From: Microbacterium lemovicicum
GTDB taxonomy: Bacteria > Actinomycetota > Actinomycetes > Actinomycetales > Microbacteriaceae
Direction: 5' to 3'
Length of the DNA: 64,000 nucleotides
Assembly (NCBI RefSeq): GCF_003991875.1
Contig: NZ_CP031423.1
Coordinates: 2,356,001 to 2,420,000 of the forward strand
Of this stretch, positions 26,026 to 36,036 are shown in pieces. Within the stretch, counting starts at the first letter, position 1; every line of letters begins with the position of its first letter. Position numbers and translations under genes: made by a program. The notes beneath the pieces were generated by a model. The model saw nothing but the letters and a program-made list of their open reading frames with translations. It made no database searches and was not told where the DNA came from.

Positions 26026-28200
26026 ATGATCGAACACGACCTGCTCGATGCCGGACTGGGCGATGCGGACGACGACGACTTCGACGAGGCGTTCGAGGCG
26101 GCCGACGCGCAGCTGCCCGAGAACAGGTACCTCGACCGCGAGGTCAGCTGGCTCGCCTTCAACAAGCGGGTGCTGGAGCTGTCGGAGGACCCGAACGTCC
26201 CGCTGCTCGAGCGGGCGAACTTCCTGGCCATCTTCGCCAGCAACCTCGACGAGTTCTTCATGGTGCGCGTCGCGGGCCTCAAGCGCCGCATCATCACCGG
26301 CCTGGCCGTGCCCACCAACGTCGGGCGCGCGGCGCAGGACGTCCTGACCGACATCTCCGGCGAGGCGCACCGCCTGCAGGAGCGGCACGCGGATGCCTGG
26401 ACCACCCTGGTGCGGCCCGCTCTGGCCGATGCGGGCGTCGAGGTCATCTCGTGGCCCGAGCTGTCGGACATCGAGCGGGAGAACCTGTCGGAGTACTTCC
26501 AGTCGCAGGTGTTCCCCGTGCTCATGCCGCTGGCCGTCGACCCGGCGCACCCGTTCCCCTACATCTCGGGCCTGTCGCTGAACCTCGCGATCCGCATCCG
26601 CAACGCCCGCACAGGTCGCCAGGAGTTCGCGCGACTGAAGGTGCCGCCGATGCTGCCCCGGCTGATCGAGGTCCCCCATGACCCCGACACGAACATCATC
26701 CGGTACCTGCCGCTCGAAGACCTGATCTCCAATCACCTGGGCGACCTGTTCCCCGGCATGGAGATCCTCGACCACCACACCTTCCGCCTCACCCGCAACG
26801 AAGACGTGGTCATCGAGGAGGACGAGACCGAGAACCTCATCCAGGCCCTGGAGGCCGAGCTGCTGCGCCGCCGGTTCGGTCCCCCGATCCGGCTCGAGGT
26901 CACCGACGACATGGACGACGTCACCCTCGACCTGCTCATCAGCGAGCTGTCGATCACCGCGCAGGAGGTCTACCGCCTGCCCGGGCTCCTCGACCTCCGG
27001 GGGCTCTTCGGCCTCAGCCGCATCGACCGTCCGGAGCTCAAGTACCCCCCGCACGTGCCGAAGACCGCCGTGCCGTTCCAGCCCGCCGAGCAGAACGGAC
27101 GCGCCGATCTCTTCGCGGCGATCCGCGCCGGCGACGTGCTCGTCCACCACCCGTACGAGTCCTTCGCCACGAGCGTCCAGGCGTTCCTCGAGCAGGCCGC
27201 GCGCGACCCGCACGTGCTGGCCATCAAGCAGACGCTCTACCGCACCTCGGGCGACAGCCCCATCGTGCAGGCGCTCATCGACGCCGCCGAGTCCGGGAAG
27301 CAGGTGCTCGCGCTGGTCGAGGTCAAGGCCCGCTTCGACGAGGCCGCGAACATCGTCTGGGCGCGCAAGCTCGAGAAGGCCGGCGTGCACGTCGTGTACG
27401 GCCTGGTGGGCCTGAAGACCCACTGCAAGCTCGCACTCGTCATCCGCGAGGAGGACGGCGTGCTGCGCCACTACGCCCACATCGGCACGGGCAACTACAA
27501 CCCGAAGACCAGCCGGATCTACGAGGACTTCGGCCTCTTCACCGACGACGACCAGGTCGGCCGCGACCTCACCCGCCTCTTCAACGAGCTGTCGGGCTAC
27601 GCGATCGAGAAGAAGTTCAAGCGCCTGCTCGTCGCGCCGCTGCACCTGCGGAAGGGGCTGCTGCGGGCCATCGACAAGGAGCGCCGCAACGCGCAGGCGG
27701 GCAAGCCCGCGCACATCCGCATCAAGGTCAACTCGATGGTCGACGAGCAGATCATCGACGCGCTCTACCGCGCCAGCCAGGCCGGAGTGCCCGTCGAGGT
27801 CTGGGTGCGCGGCATCTGCTCCATCAAGCCCGGCGTGCCGGGCATGAGCGAGAACATCACGGTCCGCAGCATCCTGGGTCGCTACCTGGAGCATTCGCGG
27901 ATCTTCGCCTTCCACAACGACGGCGACCCGCAGGTCTACATCGGCAGCGCCGACATGATGCACCGCAACCTCGACCGCCGCGTCGAGGCGCTCGTGCGGG
28001 TCGTCGCCCCCGCGCACGTCAAGGAGCTCACCGACCTGTTCGACTTCGCGATGGCCGACACCACCAGCTCGTGGTGGCTGGGCGCCGACGGCGAGTGGAC
28101 TCGGCACAGCACCGACGCCGACGGAGCCCCGCTCGTCGACCTGCAGGAGCGCACGATGGCGGCCATCCAGCGCCGCCGCCGGGCACGGGCGGTGCGATGA
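26026..28200 (+). CDS. ppk1: Polyphosphate kinase 1
   Basis: Reversible synthesis of polyphosphate from ATP. The 724-aa enzyme has the N-terminal four-helix domain ([18 protein letters not shown]), the head domain, and the two catalytic PLD-like domains: autophosphorylated His in [15 protein letters not shown] and the second His in [20 protein letters not shown]. Length is normal. An acidic N-terminal extension ([25 protein letters not shown]) precedes it. A GTG two codons earlier is an alternative start. Its stop overlaps the next gene's ATG (ATGA), coupling it to the MutT1-type gene. Confidence 0.96.
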   Translation: MIEHDLLDAGLGDADDDDFDEAFEAADAQLPENRYLDREVSWLAFNKRVLELSEDPNVPLLERANFLAIFASNLDEFFMVRVAGLKRRIITGLAVPTNVGRAAQDVLTDISGEAHRLQERHADAWTTLVRPALADAGVEVISWPELSDIERENLSEYFQSQVFPVLMPLAVDPAHPFPYISGLSLNLAIRIRNARTGRQEFARLKVPPMLPRLIEVPHDPDTNIIRYLPLEDLISNHLGDLFPGMEILDHHTFRLTRNEDVVIEEDETENLIQALEAELLRRRFGPPIRLEVTDDMDDVTLDLLISELSITAQEVYRLPGLLDLRGLFGLSRIDRPELKYPPHVPKTAVPFQPAEQNGRADLFAAIRAGDVLVHHPYESFATSVQAFLEQAARDPHVLAIKQTLYRTSGDSPIVQALIDAAESGKQVLALVEVKARFDEAANIVWARKLEKAGVHVVYGLVGLKTHCKLALVIREEDGVLRHYAHIGTGNYNPKTSRIYEDFGLFTDDDQVGRDLTRLFNELSGYAIEKKFKRLLVAPLHLRKGLLRAIDKERRNAQAGKPAHIRIKVNSMVDEQIIDALYRASQAGVPVEVWVRGICSIKPGVPGMSENITVRSILGRYLEHSRIFAFHNDGDPQVYIGSADMMHRNLDRRVEALVRVVAPAHVKELTDLFDFAMADTTSSWWLGADGEWTRHSTDADGAPLVDLQERTMAAIQRRRRARAVR

Positions 28201-29135
28201 CCGAGACCGCGGTCTACGCCGCGGGCGGTGTCGTCTGGCGCGAGGTGGAGGGCAAGCTCACGGTGCTCGCCGTCCACCGCACCGGCTACGCCGACATCAC
28301 GCTGCCCAAGGGCAAGGTCGACCCCGGCGAGATGCTCGCCGAGACCGCCGTGCGCGAGATCTTCGAGGAGACCGGCATCCGCGTGCACCTCGGGATCCCG
28401 GTGGGCATCTCGCGCTACAGGCTGCCCAGCAAGCGCCAGAAGATCGTGCACTACTGGTCGGCCCACGCGACGGAGGAGGCGATCCGCGCCTCGACCTTCC
28501 GCCCGAACCGCGAGATCGCGGCGCTCGAGTGGATGACGCCGAAGAAGGCGCTGAGCTCGCTGAGCTACCCGGTCGACGTCGAGATCCTGCAGAACTTCCT
28601 CCGCTTCGTCGACGACGGCGTGCTCTCCACCTTCCCGATCATCGTCCTTCGGCATGCCAAGGCGACTGCGCGCGAGCAGTGGAGCGGAGCGGATGCGGCC
28701 CGGCCGCTGAACCGCCGCGGCGTGCGGCAGGCGCAGAGCATCGTCGGACCGCTGAGCGCCTTCGGCGTGCGCAAGATCGTCAGCAGCGACGCGGTGCGCT
28801 GCGTCACGACGGTGGCGCCGCTCGCGGCCGCGCTGGGGCGGAAGATCGTGCGCACGTCGCTCATCAGCCAGGACGACTGGGAGCGCGGCGAGTCCGATCC
28901 CCGCTCAGTGATCGGACGTCGGGTGCGGTCGGGCAAGCCGGCGGTGCTCTGCAGCCACGGGCCCGTGCTGCCCGACATCCTCAGCGAGATCGCGCTCGCC
29001 ACCGGAACCATGCGCGGCTCCTATCTGGGAAGCGCGTCATCTCTCGAACCCGCCTCCTTCTCCGTGGTGCATCTCTCCACCACGAACCCGGGATCGGGCA
29101 TCATCGCCATCGAGACGCACGAACCGAAGCCCTGA
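28197..29135 (+). CDS. MutT1-type Nudix hydrolase / histidine phosphatase fusion
   Basis: A 312-aa two-domain enzyme. The N-terminal Nudix domain (about 1-140) has the full box [20 protein letters not shown]. The C-terminal histidine-phosphatase domain (about 150-310) starts with the catalytic RHG-like motif [10 protein letters not shown] and has a second His in CSHGPVLPD. Mycobacterial MutT1 with this layout cleans oxidised guanine nucleotides and cleaves diadenosine polyphosphates. Translation is coupled to ppk1, suggesting a link between polyphosphate and nucleotide metabolism. Confidence 0.92.
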   Translation: MTETAVYAAGGVVWREVEGKLTVLAVHRTGYADITLPKGKVDPGEMLAETAVREIFEETGIRVHLGIPVGISRYRLPSKRQKIVHYWSAHATEEAIRASTFRPNREIAALEWMTPKKALSSLSYPVDVEILQNFLRFVDDGVLSTFPIIVLRHAKATAREQWSGADAARPLNRRGVRQAQSIVGPLSAFGVRKIVSSDAVRCVTTVAPLAAALGRKIVRTSLISQDDWERGESDPRSVIGRRVRSGKPAVLCSHGPVLPDILSEIALATGTMRGSYLGSASSLEPASFSVVHLSTTNPGSGIIAIETHEPKP

Positions 29136-29169
29136 TCGGCGTCGAGATCCACGGCTGGATCCCAGGGTC

Positions 29170-29191
29170 GTTCATCTTCCGTTCACCTTGT
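29170..29191 (+). promoter_or_regulatory. PHO box upstream of pstS
   Basis: Two abutting 11-bp direct repeats, GTTCATCTTCC and GTTCACCTTGT, match the actinobacterial PhoP/RegX3-type box (11-bp units with a GTTCA core). They lie 83 bp before the pstS start. The probable regulator is RegX3, encoded at 17.3-18.0 kb. Confidence 0.78.
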
Positions 29192-29273
29192 CGGCCCTGG
29201 CGCGTAAGAACGGCCTCCTACGTTTCAGAACGGGTCCTGCACCGGACCTCACCCTGACCCGAGAAGGAACACT

Positions 29274-30377
29274 GTGAAGATCTCCCGCATCGCCCAGCTG
29301 GGCGCTGTCGCCGCCATCGCGGCACTCACTCTCGCCGGCTGCGCGTCGAACGAGGGCGGTGCCGGCGCGGCACCCGTCTCCAGCGACGCCCCCGCGGGCC
29401 TCAGCGGCACGCTGACCGGCTCCGGCGCCACCTCGCAGCAGGTCGCCATCCAGTCCTGGACCGCTGAGTTCCAGACCACCAACCCCGACGTCACCGTGAA
29501 CTACGACCCCGCCGGTTCCGGCACGGGCCGCGAGTCCTTCGGATCGGGCGCCGTCGCCTTCGCCGGCTCCGACCGTGCGTTCAAGGCCGACGAGATCTCC
29601 GCCGGACCGTTCGACGCGTGCGCCGCGGGCTCCGACCTCGTCGAGATCCCCGCGTACGTGTCGCCGATCGCGATCGTCTTCACCCTGGACGGCGTCGACT
29701 CGCTCGACCTCGACGCTGCCACGCTCGCGGGCATCTTCGCCGGCACCATCACCACCTGGAACGACCCGGCCATCGCCGCCACCAACTCCGGCGTGACCCT
29801 GCCCTCCACGGCCATCACCCCCGTCCACCGTTCGGACAAGTCGGGCACCACCGCCAACTTCACCGACTACCTCTCGGCGAACGCCGAGACGGTCTGGACC
29901 TACGGCTCGGTCGAGGAGTGGCCCGTGCAGGGCGGCGAGGCCGCTCAGGGCACGTCGGGTGTCGCCAACGCCGTCAAGGGCGGCCAGGGCACCATCGGCT
30001 ACATCGACTCCTCGCAGGCCGCGGACTTCTCCGCCGTCAGCGTGAAGGTCGGCGACGAGTTCGTCGCCCACTCGCCCGAGGGCGCCGCGACCGCGCTCGA
30101 CGCGTCGCCGTTCGACGAGGGCCGTGCCGACACCGATCTCGCCATCAAGATCGACCGCACCACCACCGAGGCCGGCGCCTACCCCGTCATGCTCGTCAGC
30201 TACCTCATCGGCTGCGCGGAGTACAAGGACGCGGCTGCCGCGGAGCTCGTGAAGGGCTTCTTCACCACCGCGATCAGCGAGAGCGGCCAGGAGTCGGCCG
30301 CCTCCAACGCGGGCAGCGCCCCCATCTCCGACTCGCTCCGCGAGAAGGCGACCACCGCGATCGACGCCATCAAGTAA
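29274..30377 (+). CDS. pstS: Phosphate-binding lipoprotein PstS
   Basis: Extracellular lipoprotein that captures inorganic phosphate for the Pst importer. The 367-aa precursor has a lipobox LTLAGCAS. Phosphate-contact loops are visible: LTGSGATSQQ, DPAGSGTGRESF and HRSDKSGTTANFTDYL. The GTG start follows GAGAAGGAACACT. First gene of pstSCAB, preceded by a PHO box and followed by a strong hairpin that probably raises its level above the membrane components. Confidence 0.97.
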   Translation: MKISRIAQLGAVAAIAALTLAGCASNEGGAGAAPVSSDAPAGLSGTLTGSGATSQQVAIQSWTAEFQTTNPDVTVNYDPAGSGTGRESFGSGAVAFAGSDRAFKADEISAGPFDACAAGSDLVEIPAYVSPIAIVFTLDGVDSLDLDAATLAGIFAGTITTWNDPAIAATNSGVTLPSTAITPVHRSDKSGTTANFTDYLSANAETVWTYGSVEEWPVQGGEAAQGTSGVANAVKGGQGTIGYIDSSQAADFSAVSVKVGDEFVAHSPEGAATALDASPFDEGRADTDLAIKIDRTTTEAGAYPVMLVSYLIGCAEYKDAAAAELVKGFFTTAISESGQESAASNAGSAPISDSLREKATTAIDAIK

Positions 30378-30388
30378 CACCCCTTCCC

Positions 30389-30427
30389 GCGGCCCCGGGC
30401 CGACCCTCGCGGTCGGCTCGGGGCCGC
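30389..30427 (+). terminator. Intra-operon hairpin after pstS
   Basis: A 17-bp stem (GCGGCCCCGGGCCGACC, one G-T wobble) around CTCGC, 12 bases after the pstS stop and 49 before pstC. Such hairpins after binding-protein genes act as partial terminators or mRNA-end protectors. Confidence 0.75.
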
Positions 30428-30475
30428 ACCCCCGCCCGACGGACGACCGAACCTCCCAGAGACAGAGGACTGGAC

Positions 30476-31426
30476 ATGACAGCCACCACCGCGGCGCCCG
30501 AGGCGCGGACGAAGGTGAAGCAGAGGCCCGGCGACCTCTGGTTCTCCGGCTCAGCCCTCTTCGCCGGATCGATGATCCTCGCGACGCTCGCCGCCGTCGC
30601 CCTGTTCCTCATCATCCAGTCCATCCCGGCGTTCGGGGCGTCCAGCGAGACCGCCTCGCTCCTGACGTCCGACTTCTGGGCGTACGTGGGCCCGCTGCTG
30701 TTCGGCACGGTCTGGGCGGCGCTCCTCGCCCTTCTGATGGCGGTGCCGCTCTCGCTCGGCGTCGCGCTCTTCATCACGCACTACGCGCCCCGCCGCCTGG
30801 CGCAGGGACTGGGCTACATCGTCGACCTGCTCGCGGCTGTCCCCTCCGTCGTCTTCGGTCTCTGGGGCATCCTCATCCTCGCGCCGGCGGTGCAGCCGGT
30901 CTACGCCTGGCTCAACGCCAACGCGGGATGGTTCCCGCTCTTCGCCGGGGATGCCTCGGCCACCGGCCGCACGATCTTCACCGCATCGATCGTGCTCGCC
31001 GTCATGGTCGTGCCGATCATCACGGCGATCTGCCGCGAGATCTTCCTTCAGACGCCCGTCCTCCACGAGGAGGCCGCACTGGCCCTCGGGGCGACGCGCT
31101 GGGAGATGATCCGCATGGCGGTGCTCCCGTTCGGCCGCTCCGGCATCGTGTCGGCCTCCATGCTGGGCCTGGGCCGCGCGCTCGGCGAGACGATGGCCGT
31201 CGCCATGGTGCTCTCCGCCACCGGCGCCGTGTCCTTCCAGCTCTTCACCTCGACCAACCCGTCCACGATCGCGGCCAACATCGCGCTGACCTTCCCCGAG
31301 GCCTACGCGACGAACATCAACGTCCTGATCGCGACCGGCCTCATCCTCTTCATCGTGACGTTCGTGGTCAACGCGGTCGCGCGTTACATCGTGAACCGTC
31401 GCAAGGAATTCTCGGGAGCGAACTGA
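30476..31426 (+). CDS. pstC: Phosphate ABC transporter permease PstC
   Basis: One of two membrane channels of the high-affinity phosphate importer. The 316-aa protein has six membrane helices and the permease EAA loop EEAALALGATRWEMIRMAVLPFGRSG contacting PstB. LAAVPSVVFGLWG is typical of PstC. The ATG follows AGAGACAGAGGACTGGAC. The pstA ATG comes 1 bp after its stop. Confidence 0.96.
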   Translation: MTATTAAPEARTKVKQRPGDLWFSGSALFAGSMILATLAAVALFLIIQSIPAFGASSETASLLTSDFWAYVGPLLFGTVWAALLALLMAVPLSLGVALFITHYAPRRLAQGLGYIVDLLAAVPSVVFGLWGILILAPAVQPVYAWLNANAGWFPLFAGDASATGRTIFTASIVLAVMVVPIITAICREIFLQTPVLHEEAALALGATRWEMIRMAVLPFGRSGIVSASMLGLGRALGETMAVAMVLSATGAVSFQLFTSTNPSTIAANIALTFPEAYATNINVLIATGLILFIVTFVVNAVARYIVNRRKEFSGAN

Positions 31427-31427
31427 C

Positions 31428-32522
31428 ATGACCACTCTTGCTCCCGCACCCGTCACGGCCGCGCGCGTCCCCGAGACGCTGCGCAGCGGCCGCCTCGCCC
31501 GCTGGGTCCCCTGGGCCCTCCTCGCAGCATCCCTGCTCGTCATGCTCGCCGTCTTCCTCGTCATGGACGGCGTCTCCGGTGGCGGACTGAACTACGGCGG
31601 CTGGCTCGTCACGTCCGCGGTCGTCTACCTCGTGCTCATCACCGTGATCTCGAGCATCGTCGAAGGCACCCGCAAGGCCACCGACCGCTTCGTGACCGGC
31701 CTGGTCACGGTGGCCTTCCTCATTGCGATGGTCCCGCTCGTGTCGGTCGCGATCACCGTCGTCGCCAACGGCGTCGCCCGCTTCGACCCGCTGTTCTTCA
31801 GCAACTCCATGCGCAACGTCGTCGGCCCCGGGGGCGGCGCGCTGCACGCCATCATCGGCACGCTGCTGGTGACGCTGGCCGCGGCGGTGATCTCCATCCC
31901 GATCGGTCTCATGACCGCCATCTACCTCGTCGAGTACGGCAAGGACAACCGGATGGCGCGGGGCATCACCTTCCTCGTCGACGTGATGACCGGCATCCCG
32001 TCCATCGTCGCCGGACTCTTCGCGTACGCCCTGTTCGCGATCTTCCTCGGCCCCGGCGCACGCCTCGGCATCATGGGTGCGATCGCACTCGCCGTGCTGA
32101 TGATCCCGGTCGTCGTGCGCTCCACCGAGGAGATGCTGCGGCTCGTCCCCAACGAGCTGCGCGAGGCGTCGTTCGCGCTCGGGGTGCCGAAGTGGCTGAC
32201 CATCGTCAAGGTCGTGCTCCCGACGGCCATCGCAGGCATCACCACCGGCGTCATGCTGTCGATCTCGCGCGTCATCGGCGAGACCGCCCCCCTGCTGATC
32301 ACGGCCGGGTTCACCGACTCGGTGAACTACAACCTGTTCGACGGCCGCATGCAGACGCTGCCGGTCTACACGTACACGCAGTACGCGAACCAGGGCATCC
32401 CGCCGGAGGCCTACACCGACCGCGCCTGGGCCGCCGCCCTGACGCTCATCCTCATCGTCATGCTCCTCAACCTCGTCGCGCGGGTCATCGCCAAGGTGTT
32501 CTCGCCCAAGACCGGTCGCTGA
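31428..32522 (+). CDS. pstA: Phosphate ABC transporter permease PstA
   Basis: Second channel subunit, 364 aa. Eight or so hydrophobic segments: two extra at the N-terminus (residues 25-75) precede the six-helix permease core. The EAA loop is [43 protein letters not shown] is the paired PstA motif. N-terminally longer than the E. coli protein (~296 aa), as is common in actinobacteria. Confidence 0.95.
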   Translation: MTTLAPAPVTAARVPETLRSGRLARWVPWALLAASLLVMLAVFLVMDGVSGGGLNYGGWLVTSAVVYLVLITVISSIVEGTRKATDRFVTGLVTVAFLIAMVPLVSVAITVVANGVARFDPLFFSNSMRNVVGPGGGALHAIIGTLLVTLAAAVISIPIGLMTAIYLVEYGKDNRMARGITFLVDVMTGIPSIVAGLFAYALFAIFLGPGARLGIMGAIALAVLMIPVVVRSTEEMLRLVPNELREASFALGVPKWLTIVKVVLPTAIAGITTGVMLSISRVIGETAPLLITAGFTDSVNYNLFDGRMQTLPVYTYTQYANQGIPPEAYTDRAWAAALTLILIVMLLNLVARVIAKVFSPKTGR

Positions 32523-32547
32523 CCACTCACCCGCAGAAAGAACTCCT

Positions 32548-33327
32548 GTGTCCAAAAGCATCGAAGTCAACGACCTCAACGTCTACTACAGCGACTTCCT
32601 CGCGGTCGAGGGCGTCTCGCTCTCCATCGAGCCCCGTTCCGTCACGGCCTTCATCGGCCCGTCGGGCTGCGGCAAGTCCACCTTCCTCCGCACCCTCAAC
32701 CGCATGCACGAGGTCATCCCCGGCGCACGCGTCGAGGGCGAGGTGCTCCTCGACGGCGACGACCTCTACGGCAACGGGGTCGACCCGGTGGCCGTGCGCC
32801 GCCAGGTGGGCATGGTCTTCCAGCGCCCGAACCCGTTCCCGACCATGTCGATCCGCGAGAACGTGCTGGCCGGCGTGAAGCTCAACAATAAGCGCATCTC
32901 CAAGTCCGACGCCGACGGCCTCGTCGAGAAGTCGCTCAAGGGCGCGAACCTCTGGAACGAGGTCAAGGACCGCCTCGACAAGCCCGGGTCGGGACTGTCG
33001 GGCGGCCAGCAGCAGCGTCTGTGCATCGCCCGCGCGATCGCCGTGTCCCCGCAGGTGCTCCTCATGGACGAGCCCTGCTCGGCCCTCGACCCGATCTCCA
33101 CCTACGCGATCGAAGAGCTGATCGAGGAGCTCAAGCAGGACTTCACGATCGTGATCGTGACGCACAACATGCAGCAGGCCTCCCGCGTGTCCGACAAGAC
33201 GGCGTTCTTCAACATCGCGGGCACCGGCAAGCCGGGCAAGCTCATCGAGTACAACGAGACGAAGTCGATCTTCACGACGCCCGCCGTGCAGGCCACGGAG
33301 GACTACGTGTCGGGACGCTTCGGATAA
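32548..33327 (+). CDS. pstB: Phosphate ABC transporter ATPase PstB
   Basis: Hydrolyses ATP to drive phosphate import. The 259-aa protein has Walker [10 protein letters not shown], the Q loop [12 protein letters not shown] typical of PstB, signature [10 protein letters not shown], Walker [14 protein letters not shown] and H-loop VTHNMQQ. GTG start with AGAAAGAACTCCT upstream. Last gene of the operon; an extended hairpin follows. Confidence 0.97.
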   Translation: MSKSIEVNDLNVYYSDFLAVEGVSLSIEPRSVTAFIGPSGCGKSTFLRTLNRMHEVIPGARVEGEVLLDGDDLYGNGVDPVAVRRQVGMVFQRPNPFPTMSIRENVLAGVKLNNKRISKSDADGLVEKSLKGANLWNEVKDRLDKPGSGLSGGQQQRLCIARAIAVSPQVLLMDEPCSALDPISTYAIEELIEELKQDFTIVIVTHNMQQASRVSDKTAFFNIAGTGKPGKLIEYNETKSIFTTPAVQATEDYVSGRFG

Positions 33328-33331
33328 ATCC

Positions 33332-33389
33332 GGAGACCCGGGAGAGGGGTGGATGCCGCGACGCGGCGTCCGCCCCTCTCTCCGTCTCC
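33332..33389. terminator. Terminator hairpin after pstB
   Basis: Outer arms GGAGAC/GTCTCC (33332-33337, 33384-33389) and an inner 19-bp near-perfect stem from GAGAGGGGTGGATGCCGCG (33342-33360) with 33362-33380. It lies between convergent pstB and the aminotransferase gene and can serve both. Confidence 0.82.
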
Positions 33390-33394
33390 GCGGG

Positions 33395-34279
33395 TCAGTC
33401 GTGCGGCGTGAGCAGGTAGGCGTTCAGCGATCGCGTGACCTCCGCGTCGACCGCGATGGCCGCGCCGTCGACCGAGGCGATCGGAGCCGCGAGTCGCACG
33501 CTCGACACCAGCCACGCGGCATCCGCCGTTCGCAGGGCCGACACCGGCACGTCGCGGTACTCGACGTCATGGCCGTGCGCGGTGAGCCAGTCGAAGGCGC
33601 TGAGCTGCGTCGTCCCGTGCAGGATCGCCCCCGTGGGCGCCGGCGTCACGTACGTGCCGCCGATGCGGAGGATCACCGATGCCGTCGGCGCCTCGAGCAC
33701 GATGCCGTCGCTCGTGACGAAGACGGCGTCGTCGGCGCCGCGGCGCTTGGCCTCCCGGATCGCCGCCATGTTCACGGCGTACGACAGGGTCTTGGCCCCC
33801 AGCAGCAGCCAGGGTGCGCGTGCGGCCGCACCGCTGTCGATGCCGCGGTCGAGCGTGACGACGCGCACGCCCTCGGCCCGCGCACGCGAGTTGTCGGCGG
33901 CCGAGGCCACCGTCACCCACGCCGTGGGCGACGGTCCCTGCTCGACGCCGCGGCTGAGGATCAGCTTGATCACCGACTCCCCCGGACCGCAGTGAGCGGA
34001 TGCCGCGGCCACCGCCTCGCGCCACTGCCCGAGGTGCGGCTCCGGCAGGTCGCAGATCGCCGCCGAGTGCGCGAGGCGCTCGAGGTGCGGCTCGAGCTGC
34101 TGCGGGTGCCCGTCGATCACGCCGATCGACTCGAAGACGCCGTCGCCGCGCTGGGCGCTCAGCTCCCCGACCGCGAGAGAAGGAGCGGTCGGGTCGACTG
34201 CGTGGAACGTGTCCGCGAAGGACGACGGGGAGACATCGGATGCCGCGGGGTCGAGCATCATCGCGTAACGCCAAGCCAT
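33395..34279 (-). CDS. Class IV aminotransferase, PabC-like
   Basis: A 294-aa PLP enzyme. The PLP lysine lies in LLGAKTLSYAVNMAAI; RGDGVFES near residue 45 and DDAVFVTSDGIVLEAPTASVIL are class IV signatures. The best candidate is 4-amino-4-deoxychorismate lyase (folate synthesis); branched-chain or D-amino-acid aminotransferase are alternatives. M. tuberculosis Rv0812, of the same class, lies in the corresponding region with glnR and phosphate genes. Convergent with pstB. Confidence 0.85.
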   Translation of the reverse strand: MAWRYAMMLDPAASDVSPSSFADTFHAVDPTAPSLAVGELSAQRGDGVFESIGVIDGHPQQLEPHLERLAHSAAICDLPEPHLGQWREAVAAASAHCGPGESVIKLILSRGVEQGPSPTAWVTVASAADNSRARAEGVRVVTLDRGIDSGAAARAPWLLLGAKTLSYAVNMAAIREAKRRGADDAVFVTSDGIVLEAPTASVILRIGGTYVTPAPTGAILHGTTQLSAFDWLTAHGHDVEYRDVPVSALRTADAAWLVSSVRLAAPIASVDGAAIAVDAEVTRSLNAYLLTPHD

Positions 34280-34452
34280 GGATCGAGCCTAGGACGGGAA
34301 TGCCCCACGGCCCGCGTCCGTTATCATTGAACAGCCGGGCCGCAGTAACCCCGGGCTCCATAATCTGCCGCTTTGAGCGGCTCCGCGCCGAGAGGCGTTC
34401 TGCGGTCCGGCGCTTATCTCTCCGCAGGGCTTTCCGCCCGCGAAGCGGCGGC
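34280..34452. other. Structured spacer upstream of the PabC-like gene
   Basis: No gene seen. On the minus strand the spacer carries several short hairpins: CTGCGG/CCGCAG, CCGCT-CAAA-GCGG, and AGCCCGGG/CCCGGCT, followed by GATAACGG ~40 bp before the aminotransferase start. It could be a leader, or the terminator of the upstream gene plus a promoter. I could not match it to a known RNA family. Confidence 0.4.
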
Positions 34453-35091
34453 TCAGGTCAGCGCGTCGCGACGCCACAGCGTGGCGCACGTGGTGAGGTC
34501 GGCGGCGTACGTCGACAGGCGCAGCGCCCGCGTCGTCAGCGTGGATGCCCGCTCGGCCTCCGTGGCGTCGTAGTCGTCGGCCAGGTAGGTCGCGCCCGCG
34601 GCCTGCACGCGCGCGAACGCGGCGGCGCGATCCAGCGCGACGGCGAAGTCGCCCTGGAAGAGTCCGCGCAGGATCGTGTCGATCAGCTCGACCAGCTCCT
34701 CGGGTCCGGCCGGCGTGGGAGCGCCCGCGACCACGGGATCAGCCGAGTCCAGCTGGACGCGCCCCCGCTCGTACAGGAGGGCGGCCGTCTGGGGGTCGTC
34801 GTGGATCATCAGCTGCAGCAGGTAGAGGCGCCAGAGCGCGCCGGGCAGCGTGCGCGCGGGCGATCGCGACCACAGCTCGGCGATGTCGTCGATGCCGTGC
34901 GCGTCGGTGAACGACACGAGCCGGTCGACGACCTCCCCCGAACCGTCGGCGCGCACCCGGGCCAGCAGCGCCTGCGCCGTGCTGTGCGCGACGCGCGACA
35001 CCTCGGCCGGATCATCGGCGGCGAAGATCCGATCGAACATCTCGGCAGGTCGCCGCACGGGCTTGTGGAAATCCCTGGAACCGTCGCTCAC
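34453..35091 (-). CDS. Uncharacterised all-helical actinobacterial protein
   Basis: A 212-aa soluble protein, almost entirely helical by composition, starting MSDGSRDFHKPVRRPAEMFDRI. No catalytic motif or membrane segment is visible. Similar proteins in Microbacteriaceae have sometimes been labelled RNA polymerase subunit beta, which the length and sequence do not support. It stands alone on the minus strand between the spacer and a VOC gene. Coding character is clear; function unknown. Confidence 0.72.
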   Translation of the reverse strand: MSDGSRDFHKPVRRPAEMFDRIFAADDPAEVSRVAHSTAQALLARVRADGSGEVVDRLVSFTDAHGIDDIAELWSRSPARTLPGALWRLYLLQLMIHDDPQTAALLYERGRVQLDSADPVVAGAPTPAGPEELVELIDTILRGLFQGDFAVALDRAAAFARVQAAGATYLADDYDATEAERASTLTTRALRLSTYAADLTTCATLWRRDALT

Positions 35092-35138
35092 CCATCCAGG
35101 CTACCCGCGGCCCACGACGGCGGCCCGGGACTCGCGCC

Positions 35139-35546
35139 TCAGCGCTGGTTGATGCGCAGATGGTTGCCCGCCGGGTCGCGAAAGGCGCAGTCGCGGGCAC
35201 CCCAGGACTGGGCGATCGGCTCCTGCAGCACCTCCGCGCCCGACGCGCGCAGACGCTCGAACGTCGCGTCGAGGTCGTCGGTCGAGAACACGTACGGCCC
35301 GGGGCCGGAGCCCTTGACCACGAGGCGCTCGAGTGCCTCGCCGTCCTCGGCGGAGCGTCCTGCCGAAGGATCGGACACGACGATCATGACGCCGGGCTGC
35401 TCGGCGAAGCCGAAGCTCACCCAGCGGTGCCCGTCGTACGAGACGTCGTTCAGGATGTCGAGACCCAGTCCGTCGCGATAGAACGGGATCGCAGCATCCA
35501 CGTCGTCGACGGTCACGGGGCAGTAGGCGAGAGAGATGCGGGTCAT
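35139..35546 (-). CDS. VOC family protein (glyoxalase-like)
   Basis: A 135-aa vicinal-oxygen-chelate fold protein with two beta-alpha-beta-beta-beta modules: ISLAYCPVTVDDVDAAIPFYRDGLGLD and PYVFSTDDLDATFERL, ending GARDCAFRDPAGNHLRI. Metal ligands of true glyoxalase I are only partly conserved. It lies 50 bp downstream of an AraC-type regulator gene on the same strand, a frequent pairing, so it is probably controlled by it. Substrate unknown. Confidence 0.87.
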   Translation of the reverse strand: MTRISLAYCPVTVDDVDAAIPFYRDGLGLDILNDVSYDGHRWVSFGFAEQPGVMIVVSDPSAGRSAEDGEALERLVVKGSGPGPYVFSTDDLDATFERLRASGAEVLQEPIAQSWGARDCAFRDPAGNHLRINQR

Positions 35547-35596
35547 GGCTTCAGGCTAGGACGCTGCGCGATCAGGTGCTTCTCGGATCCTGCTCG

Positions 35597-36001
35597 TCAG
35601 TACCGGCGGGCCGGTCGCGTGAGGATCTTGGCCACGCAGGCCGGCATCGCCTCGTCGATGTCATGCGGGCGCGCGCGGTAGCTGCTCGGGGACTCCCCCA
35701 CGACATCGCGGAACGTCGAGCTGAACGAGCCGAGCGATGTGGCCCCGACGGCGGTGCAGGCATCCGTCACCGACCATCCGTCGCGCAGCAGCGCCATCGC
35801 CCGTTCGATGCGCCGCGTCATCAGGTACGCGTAGGGCGTCTCGCCGTATGCAGCTTTGAACTCGCGCGAGAAGTGCGCGGGCGACATCAGCGCACGAGCG
35901 GCGAGCGTGGGAACATCCAGCGGCTGCGCGAAGTCCCGGTCCATCAGATCCCGCGCGCGACGCAGATGCACGAGCGTCGAGAGGGACGGAGCGGATGCCA
36001 C
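35597..36001 (-). CDS. Short AraC family regulator
   Basis: A 134-aa protein made of just the AraC DNA-binding domain: first HTH DVPTLAARALMSPAHFSREFKAAYG, second HTH SVTDACTAVGATSLGSFSSTFRDVVGESPSSYR. No ligand-binding domain. It is upstream of, and probably co-transcribed with, the VOC gene. Confidence 0.9.
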   Translation of the reverse strand: MASAPSLSTLVHLRRARDLMDRDFAQPLDVPTLAARALMSPAHFSREFKAAYGETPYAYLMTRRIERAMALLRDGWSVTDACTAVGATSLGSFSSTFRDVVGESPSSYRARPHDIDEAMPACVAKILTRPARRY

Positions 36002-36036
36002 GGTCGCAACGCTACCGGCGGCACCGCTCGGACGGA

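Noticed and set aside
26005..28107. 700-codon frame opposite ppk1
   Set aside because: A shadow of the ppk1 codons; composition Asp/Val/Glu/Leu-rich without motifs.
34453..35091. RNA polymerase subunit beta label for the 212-aa helical protein
   Set aside because: Length, composition and lack of any rpoB motif exclude it; the label is a database carry-over.
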